From Deltaproteobacteria bacterium (lineage in GTDB: Bacteria > Myxococcota_A > UBA9160 > SZUA-336): 64,000 bases of DNA. This document shows positions 1 through 8,142 of the stretch, one piece after another (within the stretch, counting starts at the first letter, position 1; every line of letters begins with the position of its first letter). Under the pieces are notes generated by a model. That model saw nothing but the letters and a program-made list of their open reading frames with translations. It had not been told where the DNA came from and ran no database searches. The position numbers and the translations under genes were made by a program. The DNA is taken from positions 33,000 through 96,999 of the forward strand of contig JAJDAJ010000073.1 in the NCBI GenBank assembly GCA_029261925.1, written 5' to 3'.

Positions 1-45
1 GAGCACCCGCTCATGAATCGCGGTCAGGATCGTCTCGTACGACAT
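1..45 (-). CDS. Enoyl-CoA hydratase-like protein, N-terminal fragment (runs off left edge)
   Basis: Only the first 15 codons are present (MSYETILTAIHERVL). This resembles the first beta strand of crotonase-fold enoyl-CoA hydratases, which often begin M-x-Y-E-T-I-L followed by R-V. A clear AAGGAG Shine-Dalgarno sequence (54-59, reverse strand) fixes the ATG at 43-45. The lactate-permease-type gene lies just upstream on the same strand, so the two may be cotranscribed. Fifteen residues are too few for a firm family assignment; another crotonase homologue at 1950-2774 makes the reading more plausible. Confidence 0.5.
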   Translation of the reverse strand, partial: MSYETILTAIHERVL

Positions 46-71
46 CGGCAGGTCTCCTTGCGGGCGCCGGG

Positions 72-1850
72 TCAATGGCTCCAGAGCGGGTCCGGGATAC
101 CCATGGCGTGGACCGCGAGCAGGCCGAGCAGACCCACGACGGTCAGGTAGTACAGCGTCGGCAGCGCGGTGCGGCGCAGGGTGGCGCCCTCCTGCCCCAG
201 CAGCCCCACGGTGGCGGATGCCGCCACGACGTTGTGAATCGCGACCATGTTACCGGCCGCGGCGCCGACCGCCTGCAGCGCCACGACCATCGCACCGGAC
301 ACGCCGAGGCTGGCCGCCACGCCGTGCTGGAACTGGGCGAACATCAGGTTGCTGACCGTGTTCGAGCCCGCGATGAACGCGCCGAGCGCGCCGATGACGG
401 GCGCGAACAGCGGCCAGACCGCGCCGACGTGGAGCGCCACCCACCCGGCCATCGCCAGCGGCATCGATGCGAGCCCGAGCGCGTTGGTCCCGGAGTTGAT
501 GTAGATGCGCACCATCGGGACCGTGAACAGCAGCACGAAGCCCGCGCCGAGCAGGATGCGACCCGAGTCCCCGAGCGCCCCGAGCAGCGCGCGCGGGGCG
601 AGGCGATGAAGCCCCGCGGCGGCCAGCACGACCACGCAGAAGATGGCTCCGGGAAGGTAGAGCGGCTGGGTGGACGCCGAGATCCCGGTGCCGAGGATGC
701 CCTTCCACTCGATCTCCACGCCGCGCAGCCACGCGCCCAGCGGGAGCCCGGGCAGCCGCGTCAGCACCAGGAGCAGCGCGACCAGCAGGTACGGCGCCCA
801 GGCCCGCGGCAGCGACAGGTGCCTGGCACCATCCGGGTGCCTGGCACCTGCATCGGGGTGCCTGGCACCTGCACCGGCACCTCCACCGGCCGCACCTGCA
901 CCGGCCTCGACGGCCGCCGGCCGGGCACCCGCCACCAGCGCCCCGGTCCACGCCGCGGGCCACTGCTCGCGCGGGGCGAAGTCCCAGGTGTCGCGCGGGG
1001 TCAGCACGCGCGCCCGGGCAGCCGCCGTGACCAGCGCCAGGCCGATCAGGGCCCCGAGGATCGAGGGAAACTCCGGGCCCAGGAACACCCCGGTCAGTGC
1101 GTAGGGCACCGTGAAGGCGAGTCCACCGAGCAGCGCGAAGGGCAGGATGGACAGGCCCTCCGTCCAGGAGCGCCGGACGCCGAAGAAGCGCGTCATCATC
1201 ACCACCATCAGCAGCGGCATCACGGTGCCCGCCACGGCGTGGAGGATCGCCACGCGGGCGCTGATCGCCCGCAGGTAGGCGTCGAGATCCGAGCCCGCGA
1301 GCTCGAGCTGCGGGCCCAGCGCCGCCACGTCGAGGCCCCCGGCCACGCCCACCAGGATCGGGGTGCCCGCCGCCCCGAAGGTCACCGGCGTGGACTGGAC
1401 CATCATGCCGAGCATGACCGCCGCCAGCGCCGGGAAGCCGAGCCCGACCAGCAGCGGCGCCGTCACGGCGGCCGGTGTGCCGAAGCCGGCTGCGCCCTCG
1501 ATGAAGGCGCCGAAGAGCCAGACCACGATCACGACCTGCACGCGGCGGTCGTCGCTCAGGGCCGAGAACCCGGCGCGGATCACGCCCAGCGCTCCCGAGC
1601 GCTCGAGCGTCCCTAGCAGCAGGAGAGCGCCGAAGATGATGAACAGGATGTCGAAGCTGATGACCCAGCCCTGGATCGTGGCGGCGGCCACGACCTCCGG
1701 GGGCACGCGCCAGACGAGCAGCGCCAGCGCCGCGGCCGCAGCGTAGACCGCCGGCATGGCCACCCGGGCAGGCAGGCGCAGTCCCACCAGGAGCACCGCG
1801 GCCAGCGCGATCGGCGCCGCCGCCAGCAGGGCCTGCATCGACGAGCTCAT
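72..1850 (-). CDS. L-lactate permease family (LctP) transporter with repeat-derived insert
   Basis: 592 residues, strongly hydrophobic, about a dozen membrane segments. The family signature GAFIEGAAGFGTPAA lies near residue 115, and the C-terminal half has SNTVSNLMFAQFQ and AAGNMVAIHNVVAA, all typical of LctP carboxylate permeases (lactate/glycolate:H+ symport in the inner membrane). The ATG at 1848-1850 gives the usual start; the frame stays open far upstream only because of high G+C. Residues about 305-345 form a Gly/Ala-rich hydrophilic loop ending in RHPD-type repeats, encoded by three in-frame copies of a 13-bp palindrome (818-869). Most relatives are nearer 550 residues, so this loop probably accounts for the extra length. 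The substrate could be another small carboxylate. Confidence 0.9.
   Translation of the reverse strand: MSSSMQALLAAAPIALAAVLLVGLRLPARVAMPAVYAAAAALALLVWRVPPEVVAAATIQGWVISFDILFIIFGALLLLGTLERSGALGVIRAGFSALSDDRRVQVVIVVWLFGAFIEGAAGFGTPAAVTAPLLVGLGFPALAAVMLGMMVQSTPVTFGAAGTPILVGVAGGLDVAALGPQLELAGSDLDAYLRAISARVAILHAVAGTVMPLLMVVMMTRFFGVRRSWTEGLSILPFALLGGLAFTVPYALTGVFLGPEFPSILGALIGLALVTAAARARVLTPRDTWDFAPREQWPAAWTGALVAGARPAAVEAGAGAAGGGAGAGARHPDAGARHPDGARHLSLPRAWAPYLLVALLLVLTRLPGLPLGAWLRGVEIEWKGILGTGISASTQPLYLPGAIFCVVVLAAAGLHRLAPRALLGALGDSGRILLGAGFVLLFTVPMVRIYINSGTNALGLASMPLAMAGWVALHVGAVWPLFAPVIGALGAFIAGSNTVSNLMFAQFQHGVAASLGVSGAMVVALQAVGAAAGNMVAIHNVVAASATVGLLGQEGATLRRTALPTLYYLTVVGLLGLLAVHAMGIPDPLWSH
818..869. 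repeat. Three copies of GGTGCCTGGCACC inside the permease gene
   Basis: Copies at 818-830, 836-848 and 857-869. The start-to-start steps of 18 and 21 bases are both multiples of three, so the permease frame is preserved. Each copy is palindromic except for the central base. The same 13-mer, or its complement, recurs at 10286-10298 and in an intergenic cluster at 11929-12002. Confidence 0.9.
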
Positions 1851-1949
1851 GGTCTCCCCCGGGCGCTCCGGCACACGCGCGCAGCGCCGCGTGCGAGTGT
1901 ACCGGCACGCGCCCGGGCGACGGGGATCGCGCCGGGCGAGGAGGCCACG

Positions 1950-2774
1950 ATGCAGCACGAGCACATCCTGTACGCGCGCCGCGCACGCGTCGCGACCATC
2001 ACGCTCAACCGACCGCAGAAGCGCAACCCGCTCGGCATGCAGACCTACGCCGAGATCGTCGACGCCCTCGAGCGCGCCAACGACGACGACGACGTGCGCT
2101 GCGTGGTGCTCACGGGCGCAGGCAGCGCCTTCTCGTCCGGCGGCGAGCTCGGCGGCGACCCGCACGAGACGCCGGACGACTGGTACCGGATCCACGGGCG
2201 CCTGAACGGGTACACGCGCGCGGTTCGCGAGTCCGCCAAGCCGGTCGTCGCGGCCGTGAACGGGCTCTGCTACGGCTCGGGCGTGATCCTGGCGGCGCAC
2301 TGCGACCTGGTCGTGGCCTCGAGCGCCGCGCGCTTCTCGTTCATCGAGAGCCGCATGGGGCTGGCCGGGATCGGCATGCTCGCGTTCCACATCGGCGCGC
2401 AGTGGGCCAAGTTCCTGATGCTCAGCGGCGAGATCATCAGCGCCGAGCGCGCGCGCTCCATCGGGCTGGTGCTCGAGGTGATCGAGGCCGACGCGTTCGA
2501 GCGACGCGTGGAGGCGCTCGGAGACCGGCTCGCCGCCATGCCCCCGATCGCAGCCATGCTCAACAAGCGCAACGTGGATGCCGCGCTCGACGCCATGGGC
2601 TGGAACGAGGTGCGCGGCTTCAACCAGTCGCACTACGCGGTGATCGACGGCATGGCGCCGCAGGCGGTCAACGCGGCCGGGGAGAAGCTGACCGACGTGC
2701 TGCACGCGCGCGGCTTCAAGGCGTTCCTCGCCGCGCGCGACGCCGCGTTCGCCGAGCCCTGGCTCGAGGACTGA
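1950..2774 (+). CDS. Enoyl-CoA hydratase/isomerase family protein
   Basis: 274 residues, a full-length crotonase-fold protein. The N-terminus RVATITLNRPQKRNPL is the classic first motif. The oxyanion-hole region FSSGGELGG (about residues 61-69) and the second loop CYGSGVILAAHCDL (about 107-120) match enoyl-CoA hydratases acting in beta-oxidation-like pathways on acyl-CoA thioesters in the cytoplasm. The Shine-Dalgarno GGAGG lies just before the ATG. The gene is divergent from the permease and followed by an F420-type oxidoreductase. Crotonase specificity (hydratase, isomerase, hydrolase) cannot be read from sequence alone. Confidence 0.9.
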   Translation: MQHEHILYARRARVATITLNRPQKRNPLGMQTYAEIVDALERANDDDDVRCVVLTGAGSAFSSGGELGGDPHETPDDWYRIHGRLNGYTRAVRESAKPVVAAVNGLCYGSGVILAAHCDLVVASSAARFSFIESRMGLAGIGMLAFHIGAQWAKFLMLSGEIISAERARSIGLVLEVIEADAFERRVEALGDRLAAMPPIAAMLNKRNVDAALDAMGWNEVRGFNQSHYAVIDGMAPQAVNAAGEKLTDVLHARGFKAFLAARDAAFAEPWLED

Positions 2775-2798
2775 CAGGCCCCGACGGGCCGGAGCAGG

Positions 2799-2804
2799 CA
2801 TAAT
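2799..2804 (+). promoter_or_regulatory. -10-like CATAAT six bases before ATG (predicted leaderless start)
   Basis: CATAAT is followed by six bases and then the ATG at 2811, placing the expected transcription start at or next to the A of ATG. There is no Shine-Dalgarno sequence in the gap. The same arrangement recurs at several genes in the window. No convincing -35 at 17 bp spacing. Confidence 0.4.
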
Positions 2805-2810
2805 CCGGGC

Positions 2811-3293
2811 ATGCGAGAAGATCAGAGAGCCGAGGTCCTGGAGACACCGGACCGCGAGGACATCCCGAAGATCACGGCCGCCCACGTCGCCGCCATGGAG
2901 GCCTCCGACGACGAGGCCGTGTGGTTCATGTCCAACATGCACTACGTGCTGCTGCGCACGACCGGTCGCCGCTCGGGGCGGGAGCACAAGGTCGCCCTGC
3001 CCTTCTGGAAGGACGACGACGGCCACCGCCTGGTCGTGGCCTCGTTCGCGGGCGGCCCGACGCACCCGGCCTGGTATCACAACCTGTGCGACCGCGATGC
3101 GAACCCCGAGGTGCTCTGCCGCGTGCGCGGGCGCGCCTTCGCGGCCGATGCGGTCGTGCTCGAGGGCGACGAGCGCGCCCGGATCTGGGCGCAGCTGACC
3201 GCGGACCGGCCCTTCTACGCCGAGTACCAGTCCCGCTGCGAGCGCCAGATCCCGCTGGTGCGCCTGGTCGAGAAGCGGCCCGCCGCGACCTGA
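2811..3293 (+). CDS. Nitroreductase/deazaflavin-dependent oxidoreductase family protein (DUF385/Ddn-like)
   Basis: 160 residues. The central block LLRTTGRRSGREHKVALPFW, followed by a VVASFAGGPTHPAWYHNL-type segment, is characteristic of the Ddn-like split-barrel family that binds deazaflavin F420 or FMN. The family includes F420H2-dependent reductases, but many members are uncharacterised. With an LLM-type oxidoreductase at 8143-8997 this hints that the organism makes or uses F420; that is inference. The ATG has no Shine-Dalgarno and is preceded by CATAAT at leaderless spacing. Confidence 0.85.
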   Translation: MREDQRAEVLETPDREDIPKITAAHVAAMEASDDEAVWFMSNMHYVLLRTTGRRSGREHKVALPFWKDDDGHRLVVASFAGGPTHPAWYHNLCDRDANPEVLCRVRGRAFAADAVVLEGDERARIWAQLTADRPFYAEYQSRCERQIPLVRLVEKRPAAT

Positions 3294-3435
3294 CCGGCCG
3301 GCCGGGGCGGCCGAGGCCGTGCACCCGCACCCTGCCTGCGCGCCGCCTGCGCGCCGCCTGCACCGCTGCTCCGGTCGCGCTACCGCTGGGCCGCGGCCCG
3401 CCACCGGGACTTTCGCCTTCCTCGGGCTACCGGGG

Positions 3436-3441
3436 TAGGAT
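3436..3441 (+). promoter_or_regulatory. -10-like TAGGAT six bases before ATG (predicted leaderless start)
   Basis: TAGGAT, then GCGCCG, then the ATG of the MMPL transporter at 3448. No Shine-Dalgarno can fit between. Identical TAGGAT-N6-start spacing is seen on the minus strand at 21217-21222 and 57720-57725. Confidence 0.45.
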
Positions 3442-3447
3442 GCGCCG

Positions 3448-5973
3448 ATGAGCGCTCCCGGCAGGGCCTACAGCTGGATTTTCCTCGACCGACCCGCGGT
3501 CGGGATGGCGCTGCTGCTCGCCCTGCTGGCCTTCTGGGGCTACCACGCGCGCGACTTCCGTCTCGACGCCTCGGCGGACTCGCTGGTGCTCGAGAGCGAT
3601 CCCGACCTGCTGCGGCTGCGCGAGATCAGCGCGCGCTACGGCTCGCAGGCGCTGCTGGTGGTCACGTTCACGCCGGACGGACCGCTCTTCTCCGACGCGG
3701 CCCTGCAGCGCGTCGGCGCGCTGCGCAACGACCTGGCGAGCGTCGGCGGTGTGGCCTCGGTGCTGTCCCTGCTCGACGCGCCGCTGATCAGCAGTGCCGA
3801 CGTCCCGCTGACCGAGCTCGCCAGCAAGGTGCCGACTCTGGAGAGCCCGACGGTGGACCGCGAGCGCGCGCGCCAGGAGCTGCTGAGCAGCCCCGTGTTC
3901 CGCGAGCTGCTGATCAGCGCCGACGGGCAGACCACCGCGCTGCTGCTCGACCTGCGCACCGACCCGCAGCTCGCCACGCTCGAGCGCCGCCGCAACGAGC
4001 TGGTGGGCCTGCGGGAGGCGAGCGGCCTGAGCGCCGAGCAGGCCCGCGAGCTGCGGCAGCTCGCCGCGGCCGTCCAGAGCGCGAGGGCCGGCAGCGACGC
4101 GGCGCAGCACCGCCAGATCGCCGCGATCCGCGCCGTGATCGACCGCCACCGCGACCAGGGGCGGCTGCACCTGGGCGGCATCCCGATGATCGCGGACGAC
4201 ATGATCAGCTTCGTGCGCAGTGACCTGGTCGTCTTCGGCGCCGGCGTGCTGGTCTTCCTGGTCCTGACCCTGACGATCATCTTCCGGCAGCCGCGCTGGG
4301 TCCTGCTACCGCTGGTCTCGTGCTTCTACGCCGGCCTCACCATGCTCGGCGTGCTGGGCCTGATCGGCTGGCCGGTGACGGTCATCTCGTCGAACTTCCT
4401 GGCGCTGATGCTCATCATCACGATCTCGATGAACATCCACCTGGCGGTGCGCTACCGGCAGCTGCGTCACGAGACGCCCGACGAGCCACACCGGGCGCTG
4501 GTCGGTACCACCCTGCGCCGCATGGTCTGGCCCTGCCTGTACACCGCACTGACCACGATCCTGGGCTTCGCCTCGCTGGTCGTGAGCGACATCAAGCCGG
4601 TGCAGGACTTCGGCTGGATCATGAGCACCGGGCTGGCCGTGGTCTTCCTGACCTCGTTCACGCTCTTCCCGGCGCTGCTGATGCTCTCCGGCAAGCCGCG
4701 CGACCCGGGCCCGGTCACCTCCCGGGAGAGCTGGCTGCCCGGACGGCTGGCGGACCTGACCGAGCGCCACGGCAGCGCGATCCTCGCGGTCTCGGCGCTG
4801 GTCGCGCTGCTCAGCGCCGTGGGCATCTCGCAGCTCACGGTCGAGAACAGCTTCATCGACTACTTCAGCGAGAAGACCGAGATCTACCAGGGCATGGTCC
4901 TGATCGACCAGAAGCTCGGGGGCACCACGCCGCTCGAGGTGCTGCTCCACTTCGATCCCGCCGCCCGCAACGGGGGCGACGACCCCGCGGGCGGCGGAAC
5001 CGGGGTCGCGGGGGCGGAGCCGCCCGTCGACGACCTGGAGGACGAGGAGGACTGGCTCGACGAGTACGACGTCGACGTGGCCGCGGGGCCCGAATACTGG
5101 TTCACGGCGAGCAAGGTGCAGCGCGTCAAGCAGGTGCACGACTACCTCGACAGCCTGCCCGAGGTGGGCAAGGTGCTCTCCCTGGCGTCGCTGATCCGGG
5201 TCGCCGAGGAACGCAACGACGGCAGGGAGCTCGGGGGGCTCGAGCTCGGCGTGCTGTACAAGAAGCTCCCCGCCGACCTGCGCGAGCGCCTGGTCAACCC
5301 GTACTTCTCGTCGGAGGCCGACGAGGCGCGCATCATGCTGCGCATCCTCGACTCGCGCCCCGACCTGCGCCGCGCCGAGCTGCTGGCGCGCATCGAGAGC
5401 GGCCTGCGTGACCTGGGCCTCGGGGAGGACGAGGTGACCATCTCGGGCACGATGGTCCTGTACAACAACATGCTCCAGAGCCTGTACCGCTCGCAGGTCT
5501 CCAGCCTGGGTGCAGTCCTGCTCGGGGTGCTGCTGATGTTCGCGGTGCTCTTTCGCTCGGTATCGCTGTCCATCATCGGCATCGTGCCCAACATCCTGGC
5601 GGCCGGCGCGGTGCTCGGACTCATGGGGCTGGTCGGCATCCCGCTGGACATGATGACGATCACGATCGCGGCGATCACCATCGGCATCGCCGTGGACAAC
5701 GCCATCCACTACATCTACCGCTTCCGCGAGGAGTTCGAGAAGACCGGCGACTACGCGCGCACCCTGCACGAGTGCCACTCGAGCATCGGACGCGCGGTGC
5801 TGTACACATCGGCGACGATCGTCTTCGGCTTCTCGATCCTGGTGCTGTCGAACTTCCTGCCCACCATCTACTTCGGCCTGCTCACGGCGCTCGCGATCGC
5901 GGTCGCGCTGCTGGCGTCGCTCACGCTGCTGCCCCGCCTGATCCTGGTCTGGCGCCCGTTCCCGCGCCCCTGA
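3448..5973 (+). CDS. RND/MMPL family transporter
   Basis: 841 residues with the duplicated RND layout: an N-terminal membrane helix (about 15-32), a periplasmic domain, five membrane helices (about 255-410), then the same arrangement again with the last helices at about 680-835. The second helix bundle contains ITIGIAVDNAIHYIYRFREE, the conserved Asp/His-bearing helix of MMPL/Patched-like proton-driven exporters. An acidic stretch with DDLEDEEDWLDEYD sits near residues 526-540 in the second periplasmic domain. Proteins of this type export lipids, hopanoids or hydrophobic compounds. It stands alone between an F420-type oxidoreductase and an amidohydrolase. Confidence 0.9.
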   Translation: MSAPGRAYSWIFLDRPAVGMALLLALLAFWGYHARDFRLDASADSLVLESDPDLLRLREISARYGSQALLVVTFTPDGPLFSDAALQRVGALRNDLASVGGVASVLSLLDAPLISSADVPLTELASKVPTLESPTVDRERARQELLSSPVFRELLISADGQTTALLLDLRTDPQLATLERRRNELVGLREASGLSAEQARELRQLAAAVQSARAGSDAAQHRQIAAIRAVIDRHRDQGRLHLGGIPMIADDMISFVRSDLVVFGAGVLVFLVLTLTIIFRQPRWVLLPLVSCFYAGLTMLGVLGLIGWPVTVISSNFLALMLIITISMNIHLAVRYRQLRHETPDEPHRALVGTTLRRMVWPCLYTALTTILGFASLVVSDIKPVQDFGWIMSTGLAVVFLTSFTLFPALLMLSGKPRDPGPVTSRESWLPGRLADLTERHGSAILAVSALVALLSAVGISQLTVENSFIDYFSEKTEIYQGMVLIDQKLGGTTPLEVLLHFDPAARNGGDDPAGGGTGVAGAEPPVDDLEDEEDWLDEYDVDVAAGPEYWFTASKVQRVKQVHDYLDSLPEVGKVLSLASLIRVAEERNDGRELGGLELGVLYKKLPADLRERLVNPYFSSEADEARIMLRILDSRPDLRRAELLARIESGLRDLGLGEDEVTISGTMVLYNNMLQSLYRSQVSSLGAVLLGVLLMFAVLFRSVSLSIIGIVPNILAAGAVLGLMGLVGIPLDMMTITIAAITIGIAVDNAIHYIYRFREEFEKTGDYARTLHECHSSIGRAVLYTSATIVFGFSILVLSNFLPTIYFGLLTALAIAVALLASLTLLPRLILVWRPFPRP

Positions 5974-5992
5974 GCGCGGCGCGGGCAGCCCC

Positions 5993-5998
5993 TATACT
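5993..5998 (+). promoter_or_regulatory. Possible -10 element TATACT upstream of the amidohydrolase
   Basis: TATACT stands 35 bases before the ATG at 6034 in an otherwise G+C-rich gap. The gene also has a GGAGGAGG-type Shine-Dalgarno, so this would be an ordinary leadered transcript. No good -35 match at standard spacing. Confidence 0.35.
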
Positions 5999-6033
5999 CA
6001 GGGCCTCCGGGGACACCCGGGAGGAGGCGCGAG

Positions 6034-7227
6034 ATGAGCGGCGAGCCCACCCCGACCGAGATCAGCTACAGGATGATCGACTCGGATACCCACGTGACCG
6101 AGCCGCCCGACGTCTGGACCAGCCGCGTCCCGGCGAGGTTCCGCGACCAGGTTCCGCGGGTCGAGTGGGATCCCGAGCTGAAGGAGCAGGCCTGGTACAT
6201 CGGCAGCCTGAGGATCAACTCGGTCGGCATCACGGCCAACGCGGGCTGGAAGGAGCCCTACCCCGCCCACCCGCCGCGCTACGAGGACGCCCACCCCGGC
6301 AGCTACGACGCCCACGCGCGCCTGCGCTACATGGACGAGCTGGGCATCTGGGCGATGGTCCTCTATCCGAACATCGGGGGCTTCGGCAGCCAGGTCTGGG
6401 ACGGCATCGAGGACCCCGAGCTCAAGCTCGAGTGCGTCCGCGCCTACAACGACTTCCTGATCGACTGGTCGTCGGCCGACAGTCGCCGGCTGATCCCGGT
6501 CATGGCCACCCCGTTCTGGGACGTATCGGCCTCGGTCCGCGAGATCGAGCGCTGCGCCGCGGCCGGCCACCGCGGCGTGCTGTTCACCGGCGAGCCGCAG
6601 AGCTTCGGCCACCCGCTGCTGGGCAGCCGGCACTGGGACCCGCTCTGGGCCGCCGCCCAGGACTGCAACCTTCCCGTCAGCTTCCACATCGGCAGCGGCG
6701 ACTGGGGCGACGAGTTCTCCGACGAACGCGTCGAGGTCGAGGGCTACGCCGCGGCCTCGGCACGCGCCGGCGCCAAGCTGTTCATGACCAACAGCACCCA
6801 CGTGCTCGACCTGCTCTTCAGCGGCGTGCTCGAGCGCTTCCCGGAGCTGCGCTTCGTGTCGGTCGAGAGCGGCGTCGGCTGGCTGCCCTTCCTGCTGGAG
6901 TCGGCCGACTACCAGTACAAGGCCATGGCCGTCTCGAACGAGCGCCCCGACTTCAAGATGCTGCCCAGCGAGTACTTCCGCCGGCAGGTCTACGCCTGCT
7001 GCTGGTTCGAGACGCTGACCTCCGACGCGGTCGTGGACCGCGTGGGCGCCGGCAACATCATGTTCGAGACCGACTTCCCGCACCCCACGTCGATCTATGG
7101 CGACGAGGTCGGCCAGACCATCGAGAGCAGCCTGGGCACGCTGAGCGACGCGGTGCGCCGGCGCGTGCTCTGGGACAACTGCGCGGCCCTGTACGACATC
7201 GAGGGCCCGGCACCGGCCCGCACCTGA
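6034..7227 (+). CDS. Amidohydrolase family protein (ACMSD-like, metal-dependent TIM barrel)
   Basis: 397 residues of the amidohydrolase-2 type. Metal-site motifs are all present: N-terminal DSDTHVTEP (about residues 11-19), a middle His in SFHIGSGDWGDEF (about 217-229) and the C-terminal Asp in FETDFPHPTS (about 341-350). Family members hydrolyse or decarboxylate small ring compounds. The stop overlaps the ATG of the next gene by one base (TGATG), so translation is likely coupled to the TauD-like dioxygenase. A strong Shine-Dalgarno (GGAGGAGG) precedes the start. Substrate unknown. Confidence 0.9.
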   Translation: MSGEPTPTEISYRMIDSDTHVTEPPDVWTSRVPARFRDQVPRVEWDPELKEQAWYIGSLRINSVGITANAGWKEPYPAHPPRYEDAHPGSYDAHARLRYMDELGIWAMVLYPNIGGFGSQVWDGIEDPELKLECVRAYNDFLIDWSSADSRRLIPVMATPFWDVSASVREIERCAAAGHRGVLFTGEPQSFGHPLLGSRHWDPLWAAAQDCNLPVSFHIGSGDWGDEFSDERVEVEGYAAASARAGAKLFMTNSTHVLDLLFSGVLERFPELRFVSVESGVGWLPFLLESADYQYKAMAVSNERPDFKMLPSEYFRRQVYACCWFETLTSDAVVDRVGAGNIMFETDFPHPTSIYGDEVGQTIESSLGTLSDAVRRRVLWDNCAALYDIEGPAPART

Positions 7228-8114
7228 TGGGCATCCGGATCGAGCCTCTCGACGGCCAGATCGGTGCCGAGGTGGTCGGCCTCGACCTCGATCGCCCGAT
7301 CGACGCCGCCACGCGGCAGGCGCTCTACGCGGCCTGGCTGGACGCCGGGATCCTGCTCTTCCGCGGCATCGGCACGACCTCGGAGCGCCAGCTCGCGCTG
7401 AGCCGCTGCTTCGGCGAGCTCGAGGTGCACCCGGTCGAGAGCATCCGGCTCGAGGGCTGCCCCGAGATCATCACGCTGACCAGCCGGGGCGGCGTGGAGC
7501 CCGCCGTCTTCTATTTCGACGGCCAGCCGATCGCCGGGCACATCCCCTGGCACACCGACCTGATCTACACGCCCACGCCGTGCCGCGGCGGGCTGCTGCG
7601 CATGGTCGAGAAGCCGCCCGTCGGCGGCGAGACCGGCTGGGTCGACACGGCGGCCGCCTACGACGCCCTGCCCGACGGCACCCGGGCGCGCATCGAGGGG
7701 CTCGAGGCGCGCTTCGACTTCGTCCACGACCTGCGCGAGATGCGCTTCGGCCGCCCGGAGAAGCTGGAGCTCGGAACGCTGGGCAACGTGGAGTACCCGG
7801 AGTTCCCCGACGTGGCCCACCCGCTGGTCTGGACGCATCCCGAGAGCGGGCGCCGCGCGCTGATGCTCAGCCCGGTCCAGCTCGTCGACATGGTCGGCAT
7901 GGAGCGGTCGGAGGGAGACGCGCTGCTCGAGGAGCTCGTCGCCCACGTCACCGACGGGCGCTTCAGCTACGTGCACGACTGGCAGGAGGGCGACATGGTG
8001 CTCTGGGACAACTGGCGCACCATGCACTCCGCGTTCGGCACGCCTCCGGACTGCCACCGCGTGGTCCACCGCACGACCATCCGCGGCGAGCAGACGACCG
8101 GCCGGCTGCTCTGA
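7227..8114 (+). CDS. TauD/TfdA family Fe(II)/2-oxoglutarate dioxygenase
   Basis: 295 residues, normal for the family. The iron-binding H-x-D is His109/Asp111 (PWHTDLIYTP) and the distal His lies in the C-terminal block with MHSAFGTPPDCHRVVHR, which also carries the 2-oxoglutarate-binding Arg. Such enzymes hydroxylate a carbon next to a heteroatom (taurine, 2,4-D, carnitine precursors). Coupled by a TGATG overlap to the preceding amidohydrolase, suggesting sequential steps on one substrate. It ends at a palindrome shared with the convergent LLM gene. Confidence 0.9.
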   Translation: MGIRIEPLDGQIGAEVVGLDLDRPIDAATRQALYAAWLDAGILLFRGIGTTSERQLALSRCFGELEVHPVESIRLEGCPEIITLTSRGGVEPAVFYFDGQPIAGHIPWHTDLIYTPTPCRGGLLRMVEKPPVGGETGWVDTAAAYDALPDGTRARIEGLEARFDFVHDLREMRFGRPEKLELGTLGNVEYPEFPDVAHPLVWTHPESGRRALMLSPVQLVDMVGMERSEGDALLEELVAHVTDGRFSYVHDWQEGDMVLWDNWRTMHSAFGTPPDCHRVVHRTTIRGEQTTGRLL

Positions 8115-8116
8115 CA

Positions 8117-8130
8117 GCGCCCGCGGGCGC
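8117..8130. terminator. Palindrome GCGCCCGCGGGCGC between convergent genes
   Basis: A perfect 14-base palindrome three bases after the dioxygenase stop and just before the convergent LLM-gene stop. It could act as a bidirectional terminator hairpin; there is no T-run. Confidence 0.35.
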
Positions 8131-8142
8131 GTCTCGCGGCCC

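Noticed and set aside
1186..1218. His/Gln-rich stretch on the plus strand as a metal-binding peptide
   Set aside because: It is the antisense of ATG/GTG-rich codons of a permease membrane helix.
1851..3404. Open frame extending the permease gene far upstream on the minus strand
   Set aside because: The extension has no membrane or family character, overlaps two well-supported plus-strand genes, and reflects scarcity of stop codons at high G+C.
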